The notes: a model not told the origin generated them from the sequence alone. DNA of 64,000 nucleotides from Edwardsiella piscicida (GCF_001896205.1 NZ_MPNU01000001.1:3708032-3772031), one strand, 5' to 3'. Numbered from the stretch's first letter, positions 44,973 through 53,660 are shown. Translations and numbers: made by a program.

Positions 44973-45359
44973 TCACTCATCGCTCAACGCATCCGCCGGC
45001 ATCGGGCACCCCGCCGGCGCAGCGAGAGAGACGGTGCGCAGACGCGTCACCCGGATCACCCGATCGTAGTCGGCCGGGAAGCCTTCGCTGCCTTTCCCCT
45101 CATCCACTCCGTCGAACTCAACATACACGCGGGGATAGGGCTGGTTGAACTGGTTGCGCTGGCGAGCTATCAGGCTCTCTGCCGCACGCAGCTGGCCATC
45201 GTTGGCATACAGCCAGGCATCGGGCCCGCCGCCGCAGGGCGTGAACCCACTCACCTCAAAGCCCTCGCTGTACATCCCGCGAAACGTGGGCTCCAGCGTC
45301 GTATCGCTGCACCCCGCCAGCAGCATCGCCAATCCCAGCATACATCCCGATCGTCTCAT
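44973..45359 (-). CDS. Hypothetical lipoprotein
   Basis: A 128-residue protein with a type II signal peptide: MRRSGCMLGLAMLLAGC, lipobox LAGC, lipidated Cys at residue 17. Ser-Asp follows the Cys, and Asp at +2 (SD rather than D) does not clearly retain it in the inner membrane, so outer-membrane sorting is possible. The mature part has two further cysteines (FTPCGGGPDAW and PAGCPMP) that could form a disulfide. I recognise no family or function. AGGAG precedes the ATG. The AT-rich 44676-44972 region separates it from the chemoreceptor; the block is accessory relative to E. coli. Confidence 0.8.
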   Translation of the reverse strand: MRRSGCMLGLAMLLAGCSDTTLEPTFRGMYSEGFEVSGFTPCGGGPDAWLYANDGQLRAAESLIARQRNQFNQPYPRVYVEFDGVDEGKGSEGFPADYDRVIRVTRLRTVSLAAPAGCPMPADALSDE

Positions 45360-45586
45360 ATCCCGCTCCTGCTTCGCACTCTATCAATAGACCCAGCATA
45401 TGCCATCGCAGGTTAACCGCGTATCAATCTCAGTGCACTCCGCACCGTTCCAGACATATCTTAGGGCGCACCCGCCGGTAAAATGCGCCAATTTGCGCGG
45501 GTAGCGGCGACAAAGGGTTGGCGTTTACCCGGTTCAGCGATATGGTAAAACCTATTTTATTTTTGGTGAGTTATACGGGTTGGGTA

Positions 45587-46690
45587 ATGGCAAAAATTCG
45601 CGTTGGCATTGTGTTCGGCGGTCAATCCTGCGAGCACGAGGTTTCTCTTCAATCAGCAAAAAATATTGTTGAAGCGATCGATCAATCACGTTTTGACGTA
45701 ACGCTTATCGGCATTGATAAGCAGGGATACTGGCATCTGTGCGGCGGGCAGGACTACCTGAACCACGCCCAGGACCCACAGCACATCGCCCTGAACCATT
45801 CAGAACGTCGTCTGGCGGTGATCCCCGGCGCGACCCAGGGACAGCTGATCGATAGCGCCAGCGGCGAACCTCTGCCCTCGCTGGACGTTATTTTTCCCAT
45901 CGTACACGGCACCCAGGGCGAGGACGGCTGCCTGCAGGGCATGCTGAAAATGCTGAACCTGCCCTTCGTCGGCTCCGACGTCATCGGCTCCGCCGCCTGT
46001 ATGGATAAAGAGGTGTGCAAACGCCTGCTGCGCGATGCGGGCCTGCCGATCACCCCCTTCGTCACGCTGACCCGCGCCACGCAGGCCAACTACGACTATG
46101 AAACGCTGCGCAGCCAGCTGGGCGAGACGCTGTTTGTCAAACCGGCCAATCAGGGCTCCTCCGTCGGCGTCAGTAAGGTTCGTAACGCAGATGAATATCA
46201 CCGCGCGATTGCCGACGCGCTGCGCTTCGACCATAAGGTGATCGTCGAACGCGGCGTGGTTGGGCGTGAGATTGAATGTGCCATCCTCGGTAACGAAGCG
46301 GCGCAGGCCAGCGTCTGTGGAGAGATCGTCCTGCACAGCGACTTCTACTCCTATGACAGCAAGTACATCAGCGCACAGGGCGCTCAGGTGGTCGTGCCGG
46401 CGGCGATGGCGCCCGAAGCCAGCGAACGCGTCCGTTATACCGCCCTGCGCGCGTTTCAGGCGCTGGAGTGCCGCGGCCTGGCGCGCGTCGATGTCTTCCT
46501 GACAGAAGATAATGAAGTCATTATCAATGAGATCAACACGCTGCCTGGATTCACCAATATCAGCATGTATCCCAAGCTGTGGCAGGCCAGCGGCATCGGC
46601 TATCAGGCGCTGATCACCCGACTGATCGAGCTGGCGCTAGAGCGCCACCGCCTGGACAGCCAGCTGTGCCGGGCGACGGGCAGCTGCTAA
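45587..46690 (+). CDS. ddlA: D-alanine--D-alanine ligase A
   Basis: DdlA joins two D-alanines with ATP to supply the dipeptide for peptidoglycan precursors in the cytoplasm. The 367-residue protein starts [26 protein letters not shown] and has the ATP-grasp motifs [31 protein letters not shown] and [18 protein letters not shown]. The ATG at 45587 gives the conserved start; an in-frame ATG 23 codons upstream would prepend a hydrophobic stretch not found in the family. No strong Shine-Dalgarno precedes it. It has its own terminator (46702-46729). Confidence 0.95.
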   Translation: MAKIRVGIVFGGQSCEHEVSLQSAKNIVEAIDQSRFDVTLIGIDKQGYWHLCGGQDYLNHAQDPQHIALNHSERRLAVIPGATQGQLIDSASGEPLPSLDVIFPIVHGTQGEDGCLQGMLKMLNLPFVGSDVIGSAACMDKEVCKRLLRDAGLPITPFVTLTRATQANYDYETLRSQLGETLFVKPANQGSSVGVSKVRNADEYHRAIADALRFDHKVIVERGVVGREIECAILGNEAAQASVCGEIVLHSDFYSYDSKYISAQGAQVVVPAAMAPEASERVRYTALRAFQALECRGLARVDVFLTEDNEVIINEINTLPGFTNISMYPKLWQASGIGYQALITRLIELALERHRLDSQLCRATGSC

Positions 46691-46701
46691 TCCTGTGGTT
46701 C

Positions 46702-46729
46702 AGAGCCTGCGTTGCAGGCTCTTTTTTTT
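46702..46729 (+). terminator. Rho-independent terminator of ddlA
   Basis: AGAGCCTGC (46702-46710), loop GTT, GCAGGCTCT (46714-46722), then a run of Ts to 46729. It abuts the 3' end of the convergent LuxR-type gene. Confidence 0.93.
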
Positions 46730-47357
46730 ACGAAATATCGTGAATAAAGCTTAAGAAGTCGCTCTTACGCAGCAGCGATAGCTTCTCCCGGAACTGGCGC
46801 AGTTTGCTGTAGACCGATTTATCGGCCGTATGCATCTTGGCCGCAATGCACTTCACTCGGACTCCGCTCATCATATTGTCCAGAATGGTGAATGTCTCCT
46901 CCGTCACCCGTCCCGGTCCATTCGACGACATAAATGTCTGTCTCACCTGCGGAGTAATGAAACGCTGCCCGCTCAGGATCTGACGCAGGGCCCCCTCGAT
47001 AGCGCTCAGGGGCGCCTTTTTATGGATAAAGCTGGCGTTATCGATCAGCCGCAGAAAATTAAGGGTATGCGCGGGCTGCCGGGCGGTCCAAAACACCACC
47101 CGATAGGCCTGATAGCCGGACTGCGCCGCTAAATTACGCACCAGCTGAAACAGAGAGTGGCTCAGGCTGTTCAGATCGATAAACAGCATCCTTTCACGTC
47201 GATCGTCCAGCACGGCGCCCTGTCCTCCCGGCGCAATGTGCGATAGCAGCGCGCGAACGCCGGAAATAAACATATCATCGCCGGAGAGAATGTGAATCGC
47301 CGCGCGATCGGTGTTAATCATTACTGCTTCAGATAAACACGTTGATAATGAATGCAT
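46728..47357 (-). CDS. LuxR-type (RcsB/DctR-like) transcription regulator, unassigned
   Basis: A 209-residue protein with an N-terminal receiver-like or pseudo-receiver region (about residues 15-125: AAIHILSGDDMFISGVRALL, LFIDLNSL, FIHKKAPLSAIEGALRQIL) and a C-terminal LuxR-type helix-turn-helix (VTEETFTILDNMMSGVRVKCIAAKMHTADKSVYSKLRQFREKL, about 150-195). The expected acidic pocket and phosphorylatable Asp are incomplete, so it may work without phosphorylation. ATG 47357 follows AGGG by 8 bases; ATG 47321 is an alternative. Direct repeats of ACCAAAATGG lie upstream and may be its operator. E. coli has other LuxR-type regulators (dctR, gadE) in the corresponding region. Confidence 0.8.
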   Translation of the reverse strand: MHSLSTCLSEAVMINTDRAAIHILSGDDMFISGVRALLSHIAPGGQGAVLDDRRERMLFIDLNSLSHSLFQLVRNLAAQSGYQAYRVVFWTARQPAHTLNFLRLIDNASFIHKKAPLSAIEGALRQILSGQRFITPQVRQTFMSSNGPGRVTEETFTILDNMMSGVRVKCIAAKMHTADKSVYSKLRQFREKLSLLRKSDFLSFIHDIS

Positions 47358-47375
47358 AATCTTATCCCTGTCGAT

Positions 47376-47453
47376 ACCAAAATGGCGAGTTACCCTTATG
47401 GGTCGCTGATAAAACCGCCAAAGCGCATCAGCGTCATAAACTGACCAAAATGG
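47376..47453. repeat. Direct repeats of ACCAAAATGG upstream of the LuxR-type gene
   Basis: Identical 10-mers at 47376-47385 and 47444-47453, 68 bases apart. The second extends to the palindrome ACCA-AAA-TGGT. The first lies about 20 bases before the ATG. They are candidates for binding sites of the LuxR-type protein itself or another regulator. Confidence 0.5.
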
Positions 47454-47845
47454 TGAAGCTTGACTAACGGGTATATAGGGATCGCACCAATTGCTATCCT
47501 CTATCGACGCATCCCTATTACTTTACCCGCGATATCAAATACCGTTTAACTGCATATTATTATGCTATTTAAAATCAGCCGTACGTGACACAACAACACT
47601 CCCTTTCGAAAATACACTTTGCACAAATCGAAAAGTGATTGAGTTAATCGCATAAAACCCTACGCAGAACAGTCAATAATGAGCATCGCGCGGGCTTCAT
47701 ATTGATAGCTATAATTAACATTAAGTGTCTAATAATGTTTCCTACCTCTACTACTCCGATAATAAATCATACAAATAAGAATAATCATCGCCATGACGGG
47801 TTACGCCAGGCGATGGATAAATTAAAAGATAGGGATCATCTAGAA

Positions 47846-47877
47846 ATGAAAAAACAGGCTATCGCCTGTTTTTTCAT
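47846..47877. terminator. Bidirectional terminator downstream of the LysR-type gene
   Basis: ATGAAAAAACAGGC (47846-47859), loop TATC, GCCTGTTTTTTCAT (47864-47877): a perfect 14-bp stem with an A run on one side and a T run on the other. It ends the LysR-type transcript on the minus strand, 12 bases after the stop. Confidence 0.85.
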
Positions 47878-47889
47878 TGCGTATGGACG

Positions 47890-48783
47890 CTACTCACCGG
47901 CGCGGGTGCGTAGAATATCTATCAATTCGATAATGCAGGGATCGGTCGTCCGGCTTTTATGATAGTGCGCATATATGGTTCCCATAGAGCGTCCCTGAGG
48001 GTGATCCAATACCTGAATCTCAACCAGGCGCGCAAACTCTTGGGCAAACCGCTTGCCACACAGCAGGATATAATCGCTGGAGGCCACCATCATCATCAGA
48101 TTCAGCAGCGATGAACTGGAGTAGATCGGCGCCTTGCGATGGGGATTCAGCACCTCGTCATCCTCAAACAGCGATGGCCACATCGTCAGGCTCAGATAGT
48201 CCTCCTGCGCCAGCTGATCCAGCGTAAACCCCGGGCCGATACGGGGATGCCCCACCCGACACAGCACCGCGGGCTGTACATCGAATACGGGCACATTGGT
48301 AATCATCCAGTCTGCATATTTCTGCGGCGTAAAGCTGATATCGATTTTCCGCGAACGCAGTCGACTGATATCCCGGGTTAGATCACCATCATGGGTTTCC
48401 GTCATCAGCGCCACGCTGTCAAAGGGGTAATGGTAATGCTGCAGTAAACGGGTCAGATAAAACTCCAGCAGCGGAGACATGCTGAGCTTTAATCGGGTCT
48501 GACGACGATCGCCCTGATGAATACCGTTGGTTAGATTCGCGGCGTTCTGAATATTATTTAATGCCTGTGCCAGATTAGGCGTAATATTGTACGCTAACGC
48601 CGTTGGCTCTAACCCTTGCTTGGTCCGGATAAACAGCGGATCGTTAAATGCGTCACGCATTTTTTTCAACGCGCGGCTAATCGACGCCGTAGAGCTGTCC
48701 AACAACTCTGCAGCCAATGTCACACTACGCGTATCCATCACGGTCAGAAAAGTCCGGATAACACTCACATCAACATCGAGCAT
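47890..48783 (-). CDS. LysR-family transcription regulator, unassigned
   Basis: A 297-residue regulator with the LysR winged helix at about residues 4-65 (VSVIRTFLTVMDTRSVTLAAELLDSSTASISRALKKMRDAFNDPLF) and a substrate-binding-like effector domain after about residue 90. The ATG at 48783 (MLDVDVSVIRTF) follows AAAGG; the frame extends 13 codons further without a ribosome-binding site. Its target and ligand are unknown. It is divergent from cdh across 252 bases, but no functional link is evident. Accessory relative to E. coli. Confidence 0.9.
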   Translation of the reverse strand: MLDVDVSVIRTFLTVMDTRSVTLAAELLDSSTASISRALKKMRDAFNDPLFIRTKQGLEPTALAYNITPNLAQALNNIQNAANLTNGIHQGDRRQTRLKLSMSPLLEFYLTRLLQHYHYPFDSVALMTETHDGDLTRDISRLRSRKIDISFTPQKYADWMITNVPVFDVQPAVLCRVGHPRIGPGFTLDQLAQEDYLSLTMWPSLFEDDEVLNPHRKAPIYSSSSLLNLMMMVASSDYILLCGKRFAQEFARLVEIQVLDHPQGRSMGTIYAHYHKSRTTDPCIIELIDILRTRAGE

Positions 48784-49035
48784 ATTTTTACCTTTGGTCG
48801 GCCACCGTAGCAGGATCCGCATATTGAAACGGTCATTGTAAATTCATGCTATTTTTTATGCAATTATCCTATGCTGGCGACAGAGTTCATCGTTAAAATA
48901 CGCCGTCATCAATCTGATACAGCGGATAAATAGAATCTTTATCCGCACCATAAATTAAGACGCCGAGGTCTGGCGCCAAGCGGCTCTCATAGGGCAAGCG
49001 TCCCTCATTTTACACCGCTGTAAACAGGTAACATC

Positions 49036-49806
49036 ATGCAGATCCGTCACCGCTACACATATGGCCTTGCGGCAACGCTGCTGCTGACCGCCGCCGTCGC
49101 GCTGCTGCTGTATCATCCGCAGAGCGATGCGCTGTGGCGCATTGTCAGCCAGCAGTGTCTCCCCCACCAGCAGGCGAGCGGCGATCCCGCCCCCTGTGCC
49201 TATCTGGACCGCCGTCAGGGCTACGCCCTGCTCAAGGATCGCCGAGGCGCGCTGCAGTACCTGCTGCTGCCCACCGTCCGCAGCAGCGGCATCGACGATC
49301 CGCAGCTGCTCAACCCGACGACGCCCAACTATATGGCGCTGGCGTGGTACAGCCGCCCGCTGTTAAGCCAGCGTTACGGTCAACCGATAGCCGATAGTCG
49401 GCTTTCGCTGACCATCAACTCGCGCGTGGGACGTACCCAAGATCAGCTGCATATTCATCTCTCCTGCACCCGTCAGGCGGTCGTCTCCCAGCTGTGGAAA
49501 ATCTATCCCACGCTCGGCACGCAGTGGCAGGCGGTCAGCAATGGGATCAATGGTCATCCCTACTGGGCAAGGCGATTGAGCAATGAAACCCTGGCGCGGG
49601 AGAGCCCTTTTATTCTGCTCTCTCGCTTAAGCGGGGCGCGTGCGAATATGGCGGCCTATGGCCTGGCGCTGCTGCCGGCGCCGGATGGTCAGCTGATCCT
49701 GCTGGCAACCCGCCGGGCGCTGTGGCGCGGCAGTCTGGCCTCGATTGAGGAGATTCAGGACCATCGCTGCCCGCAGCTGTATCCCTCGCCGCCGCACACC
49801 GACTAG
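49036..49806 (+). CDS. cdh: CDP-diacylglycerol diphosphatase Cdh
   Basis: Cdh hydrolyses CDP-diacylglycerol to phosphatidate and CMP at the inner membrane. The 256-residue protein has an N-terminal anchor (YGLAATLLLTAAVALLL, about residues 9-25). The HIT-like catalytic segment is SRVGRTQDQLHIHLSC (HxHxxC, about residues 130-145). CAYLDRRQGYALLKDRRGALQYLLLPT, TPNYMALAW and the C-terminal EEIQDHRC are also conserved. Its last four bases (CTAG) overlap the stop of the convergent pdeH. In E. coli cdh lies elsewhere, near sbp/tpiA, so this is a lineage-specific location. Confidence 0.92.
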   Translation: MQIRHRYTYGLAATLLLTAAVALLLYHPQSDALWRIVSQQCLPHQQASGDPAPCAYLDRRQGYALLKDRRGALQYLLLPTVRSSGIDDPQLLNPTTPNYMALAWYSRPLLSQRYGQPIADSRLSLTINSRVGRTQDQLHIHLSCTRQAVVSQLWKIYPTLGTQWQAVSNGINGHPYWARRLSNETLARESPFILLSRLSGARANMAAYGLALLPAPDGQLILLATRRALWRGSLASIEEIQDHRCPQLYPSPPHTD

Positions 49807-50576
49807 CCGGCGAAGCGCTGAGGCAATAGGGGAAGACGTTCAAACTGGAGCGGTCGTGACAGGTAGTAGCCCTGGGCCGCACAGGCGTCCGAGCGCTGCA
49901 CCAGCTGCCAGGCCTGAGCCGTCTCCACCCCTTCTACAATCACTCCGCGCGAATACTGACGCATCATCGCCACCAGTGCCATAAAGAGCTCGGTTCCCTC
50001 CTGGGTCTGACACAGCAGGGCAAATACGGCGCGATCCAGCTTGACGAACTCATAGCGAACATCGATGAGCGAAGAGAAGTTCGCCAGGCCGCTGCCAAAG
50101 TCATCCAGCCACAGGCGATGCAGATCCGGCAGCCCGTGGATCGGCGCGCTGCCGTGTACGTGCTCCAGCACCTCAAAGCGCAAAAACGGCAGTTCGTCGA
50201 TCAGCGTCGCCGCCTCGGCCTTCTTCTGCAGCGCATGCAGCGCCTGACCATCCACATTGATGGAGACAAACAGATCGCGCTGCCCGAAAAAGGCACGCCA
50301 GCGGTGTACCAGGCGCAGCTGCTCCAGCAGCACCTGTAAACGCAGCGACAGCGGAATATTGGCGAAGTAGTGCTCCGGCGAAAGCCGCCGCGTCGGCTGA
50401 TCCGGGTGAACCACCTGGGTTAGCAGCTCGATGGCCAGCGGGCGACCGCAGGTAGAGTAAATCGGCTGAAAAGTGTATTCCCGTTCACAGGCCTGCCAGT
50501 AGGCGCTGCCCAAGGTATCGCTGTGCAGCAACGGCACGGCTCCCGGGCCACCGGATACGATATTGCCAATGTTCAT
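49803..50576 (-). CDS. pdeH: Cyclic-di-GMP phosphodiesterase PdeH
   Basis: PdeH (YhjH) degrades c-di-GMP and keeps its level low so that the YcgR brake does not slow the flagella; in E. coli it is a class-3 flagellar gene. The 257-residue protein is a stand-alone EAL domain: AIELLTQV (ELL in place of EAL, as in E. coli PdeH), FVSINVDGQ, FEVLEHV, LDDFGSGLANFSSL, IVEGVET and AAQGYYLSRP. A near-perfect FliA promoter lies at 50672-50698, with about 95 bases of leader containing a GC hairpin. Convergent with cdh; kdgK is divergent, as in E. coli. Confidence 0.95.
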   Translation of the reverse strand: MNIGNIVSGGPGAVPLLHSDTLGSAYWQACEREYTFQPIYSTCGRPLAIELLTQVVHPDQPTRRLSPEHYFANIPLSLRLQVLLEQLRLVHRWRAFFGQRDLFVSINVDGQALHALQKKAEAATLIDELPFLRFEVLEHVHGSAPIHGLPDLHRLWLDDFGSGLANFSSLIDVRYEFVKLDRAVFALLCQTQEGTELFMALVAMMRQYSRGVIVEGVETAQAWQLVQRSDACAAQGYYLSRPLQFERLPLLPQRFAG

Positions 50577-50671
50577 GCATTTCCCATCCGTTGATCTCTA
50601 AATAACGGCAGCCTCTGTGCCCCTGCGACGGGGAGCCCCGCAGTGGGGCATATCCTCCCGTACTGCTGTGT

Positions 50672-50698
50672 TTATCGGCATGTATGACAAAAGCTTTA
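50672..50698 (-). promoter_or_regulatory. FliA (sigma-28) promoter of pdeH
   Basis: On the minus strand TAAAGCTT (50698-50691), 11 bases, GCCGATAA (50679-50672). This matches 15 of 16 positions of the sigma-28 consensus TAAAGTTT-N11-GCCGATAA with exact spacing. E. coli pdeH is also transcribed by FliA. Confidence 0.92.
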
Positions 50699-50762
50699 AC
50701 CCCGGGCGCAGCCGGCTCCTGGCCCCCGTTCTGCGGGAGGTTTTTAGATCCAAATCATATAA

Positions 50763-50783
50763 AAACAGAACGTTGTTTTATTT
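50763..50783 (+). promoter_or_regulatory. Candidate KdgR operator upstream of kdgK
   Basis: AAACAGAACG, T, TGTTTTATTT aligns with the KdgR-box pattern AAATGAAACA, N, TGTTTCATTT at 15 of 20 positions; the right half is 9 of 10. It lies 70 bases before kdgK, a KdgR-regulated gene in other Enterobacterales. The left half is weak. Confidence 0.45.
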
Positions 50784-50853
50784 TTATTGACGAGGGTATT
50801 TCCCCTCGACACACTAGAGGCCATTTTCTCTGGTTACCACGGGCTGATTTCCC

Positions 50854-51783
50854 ATGACGAGCGCGAAGATTGCCATTATTGGCGAATGCATGATTGAACT
50901 GTCACAGAAAGGCGCAGATCTGACGCGCGGATTCGGCGGCGATACCCTGAATACCGCCGTCTATCTGGCCCGTCAGGTGCCGGCCGATCGCCTATCGGTG
51001 CACTATGTCACCGCGCTGGGCTGCGACACCTTCAGCGGTGAAATGATCGATGCCTGGCAGCAAGAGGGGCTACAGACGGGTCTGGTTCAGCGCATGAGCG
51101 ATAAACTGCCGGGGCTGTATGTGATCGAAACCGACGCGCACGGCGAGAGGACGTTCTACTACTGGCGTAATGATGCCGCCGCCCGCTACTGGCTGCAGAG
51201 CGTCGAAGCCGATGCTATCTGCGATCGCCTGGCGCAGTTTGACTATCTGTATCTCAGCGGCATCAGCCTGGCCATTCTGGATGACGCCAGCCGTGCGCGC
51301 CTGATGCTGCTGCTGCAGCGCTGTCGGGACAACGGCGGCAAGGTTATCTTTGATAATAACTACCGCCCGCGCCTGTGGCAGGGGGTCGAGCAGGCCCGCG
51401 GTGCCTATCGCGCCATGCTCGCCTGCACCGACATCGCGTTTCTGACGCTGGACGATGAAGATTTACTCTGGGGACAGCAGCCGCTGGATGCCGTGCTGGA
51501 GCGTACTCACGCCCTTGGCGTCAGCGAGGTCGTCATCAAGCGCGGCGCCGATGCCTGCCTGGTCTCCATCGGCGCCCAGCGCGATGAGATCCCGACGCTC
51601 AGACTGGCCAAAGAGCAGGTCATTGACACCACCGCGGCCGGAGACTCCTTCAGCGCGGGCTATCTGTCTGTCCGCCTGCTGGGCGGCGATGTGCAGACGG
51701 CGGCGGCCCGGGGACACCTGACGGCCAGCACGGTGATCCAGCACCGCGGTGCCATCATTCCCCGCGACGTCATGCCCGCCTAA
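50854..51783 (+). CDS. kdgK: 2-keto-3-deoxygluconate kinase
   Basis: KdgK phosphorylates 2-keto-3-deoxygluconate with ATP in hexuronate and pectin-breakdown pathways. The 309-residue PfkB-family protein starts MTSAKIAIIGECMIELSQ. It has the sugar-binding GGDTLNTAVYLAR near residue 28, FDNNYRPRLW, and the PfkB signature DTTAAGDSFSAGYL (about residues 258-271) with the catalytic Asp. A KdgR-like operator lies upstream. It is divergent from pdeH and convergent with yhjJ, the E. coli order. Confidence 0.95.
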   Translation: MTSAKIAIIGECMIELSQKGADLTRGFGGDTLNTAVYLARQVPADRLSVHYVTALGCDTFSGEMIDAWQQEGLQTGLVQRMSDKLPGLYVIETDAHGERTFYYWRNDAAARYWLQSVEADAICDRLAQFDYLYLSGISLAILDDASRARLMLLLQRCRDNGGKVIFDNNYRPRLWQGVEQARGAYRAMLACTDIAFLTLDDEDLLWGQQPLDAVLERTHALGVSEVVIKRGADACLVSIGAQRDEIPTLRLAKEQVIDTTAAGDSFSAGYLSVRLLGGDVQTAAARGHLTASTVIQHRGAIIPRDVMPA

Positions 51784-51803
51784 CCATCCACGGTGGTCCA
51801 CAC

Positions 51804-51835
51804 AGAACAACGCCGGCTCACGCCGGCGTTGTTCT
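51804..51835. terminator. Hairpin between convergent kdgK and yhjJ
   Basis: AGAACAACGCCGGC (51804-51817), loop TCAC, GCCGGCGTTGTTCT (51822-51835): a perfect 14-bp stem in the 73-base gap between two convergent genes. T tracts are poor on both sides, so efficiency is uncertain, but the position fits a shared terminator. Confidence 0.7.
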
Positions 51836-51856
51836 ATCGCCCCTACCGCTGCGCAC

Positions 51857-53389
51857 TTACTGCGCCAGCGGCTGGGGCGGCGTAGTCTCGTGGGCCGGAT
51901 TTTCCGCGGCGGTTGGCGGGGACGGCGGATCCACCGCCTCCGCGGCGACGGCCTCTTCGCCGCCGAGCCCCATCACCCGGTTATACTCCTCCAGCAGGCG
52001 GCCCACGTTCTCCTCGGCCTCACCGCGCGGCTGACGCAGCACCACGGCGGGCTCCCGCGACAGCATGATATGCAGCTCTTGGTTAATATCGTCCAGCGTC
52101 AGCGCGCTCAGGAACGTCTGGCGCAGCTTCTGATACGCCTCCGGAGCGATGTCCACCACGCCGCTTTGCTGTGAGCGCAAGCGTTGACTCATCAGGATGT
52201 CGGTATTGGTTCGCGCATAGGTGGCGAACAGGTGACTCAGCTGATCGTTCTTCTGCCCCAGCAGGGTGTCAAACTCCGGCTGGGTAATCCCATCATCGCG
52301 CAGCGCGGACATCTCATCGGCGATAAACGCCAGCGTCTTGCTCAATGACGCCTGAGCCGTCTCTAAATGGATCGCGCACTGCGAGCGCTGATACTGCACC
52401 TGGCAGTTAAAGCTCAGGTTCACGCTGCCCTTCAGCGCGCTGTTGGCCAGCACCTGCTGTAGATGCCAGAACAGCGCCTCGCGCGCCAAGTCGCTACGCC
52501 AATAGCGCAGCAGCATCTGAGAGTCACGGATCGGCTGCCACGGCGTATCCCAGACCAGCGACAGAATATCCTGCTTGGCGCCATCGGCGATCAGGCTCAC
52601 CGGCGCCGCGGCCAGCGCCGGCAGCGCCGGCACCGTGGCCGGCGTCTCCCGCTTGCCGCTCAGGGGGCCGAAGGTCTGATTGATCTGTTCGCTCAGCGCC
52701 CGGGCATCCACGTTGCCGACCACGTACAGCGTTATCGCATCGGGGGTATACCACTGATGATAAAAGGCCTTCAGCTGCGCCGGCGCCAGCGGAACCGCCG
52801 CCGTTCGTCCAGGCTCATGGCCCAGCAGGTTGGAGCCCTTCAGACGGTAGCGCCACCAGGGATCGCCGGCTTCGCCGGGCAGCGCCATCACGCGGCTGTC
52901 GCTGCCTTTCAGCGCCTCACCGACCGTCTCGGCATTCACCTGCAGATCGCCGGCGGTATTGGCCAGCCAGCGCAGGGCATCCTTCATCAGATCGGGGCGG
53001 TTATTGGGCAGGCTCAGGTTATAGCTGGTGTAATCATACGAGGTGATCGCCGCTGGCATCGGACGCACGGGATCGATTGCCTGCTGCCAAAACGACTGCA
53101 GGGCGGTCGCGTCAAGCCCCTTGCCCTGCGCCAAAGCCAGGCGCGGCAGCAGGTGGGCATACCCCACCTGCTGAGGAGACTCCGACAGCGAGCCGGTGTT
53201 GACGATCATACGTAGCTCAATACGATCGGATGGACGCTGCGGCGTCGCCAGGATCTGCCAAGAAAAACCGTTCGGCAGCTTGCCCTCCTGCCAGGCCGGA
53301 TCGGGCTGTAGCGTTTCAGAATGCACGCTGGTACCGACCATGGCCAGCGCCAGCCCACCAACCATCAGACGCAATTTGGTGTATTGCAT
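51857..53389 (-). CDS. yhjJ: Periplasmic M16-family peptidase homologue YhjJ, metal site lost
   Basis: A 510-residue secreted protein with a signal peptide (MQYTKLRLMVGGLALAMVGT, cleavage near SVHS-E). It carries two M16 (pitrilysin-type) domains: the N-terminal FSWQILATPQRPSDRIELRMIVNTGSLSESPQQVGYAHLLPRLAL, and a second after about residue 185. The zinc motif HxxEH is replaced by HLLPR, as in E. coli YhjJ, so it is presumably not a peptidase. The C-terminal tail is Pro/Ala/Glu-rich (EAVDPPSPPTAAENPAHE). Function unknown. It lies between kdgK and dctA, as in E. coli. Confidence 0.93.
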   Translation of the reverse strand: MQYTKLRLMVGGLALAMVGTSVHSETLQPDPAWQEGKLPNGFSWQILATPQRPSDRIELRMIVNTGSLSESPQQVGYAHLLPRLALAQGKGLDATALQSFWQQAIDPVRPMPAAITSYDYTSYNLSLPNNRPDLMKDALRWLANTAGDLQVNAETVGEALKGSDSRVMALPGEAGDPWWRYRLKGSNLLGHEPGRTAAVPLAPAQLKAFYHQWYTPDAITLYVVGNVDARALSEQINQTFGPLSGKRETPATVPALPALAAAPVSLIADGAKQDILSLVWDTPWQPIRDSQMLLRYWRSDLAREALFWHLQQVLANSALKGSVNLSFNCQVQYQRSQCAIHLETAQASLSKTLAFIADEMSALRDDGITQPEFDTLLGQKNDQLSHLFATYARTNTDILMSQRLRSQQSGVVDIAPEAYQKLRQTFLSALTLDDINQELHIMLSREPAVVLRQPRGEAEENVGRLLEEYNRVMGLGGEEAVAAEAVDPPSPPTAAENPAHETTPPQPLAQ

Positions 53390-53577
53390 GTGAACCCCTA
53401 CTCAAATCGGACAAAAGCGTAGCCCACGCATATAGGCGTTGTTCCGTTAGACCACGGAAAACGGCCAAAGTCGCAAACGCTTAAAAAAAATTCCGCGTAA
53501 CACGACGCGGTGGGAAATGGATGGGCTCATTATAAAGGCACCCCCGACAGCATCAAGCCGCAGGGGGCGGACATTCA

Positions 53578-53601
53578 CCCCCGGTAACAAAAAGCCGGGG
53601 G
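53578..53601 (-). terminator. Possible terminator downstream of dctA
   Basis: CCCCCGG (53578-53584) pairs with CCGGGGG (53595-53601) around a ten-base loop that holds the only T run on the minus strand. It lies 60 bases after the dctA stop. Weak evidence. Confidence 0.35.
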
Positions 53602-53660
53602 CGATGGCGGAATGGGGAGGAAACGCGGCGGCGCACATCCGCTGCCGCGCTGAAGAGGCG

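Larger units (their letters stand above)
47358..47889. other. AT-rich intergenic region upstream of the LuxR-type gene
   Basis: These 532 bases hold the LuxR-type gene's control region and the 3' flank of the LysR-type gene. Visible are two copies of ACCAAAATGG (47376-47385 and 47444-47453) and a bidirectional terminator (47846-47877). A plus-strand frame at 47702-47962 runs through that terminator and into the LysR gene and is not a gene. The base composition is much more AT-rich than the surroundings, which suggests acquired or poorly conserved DNA. Confidence 0.5.

Noticed and set aside
47702-47962. Small plus-strand ORF near the LysR-type gene
   Set aside because: It runs through a 14-bp terminator stem and into the 3' end of the LysR gene, with no Shine-Dalgarno.
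51857-53389. Active zinc protease
   Set aside because: The M16 fold is recognisable, but the HxxEH motif is HLLPR, so catalysis is unlikely.
53390-53660. tRNA gene in the gap between yhjJ and dctA
   Set aside because: Several GC-rich inverted repeats are present but no cloverleaf with T-loop GTTCRANNC could be formed.
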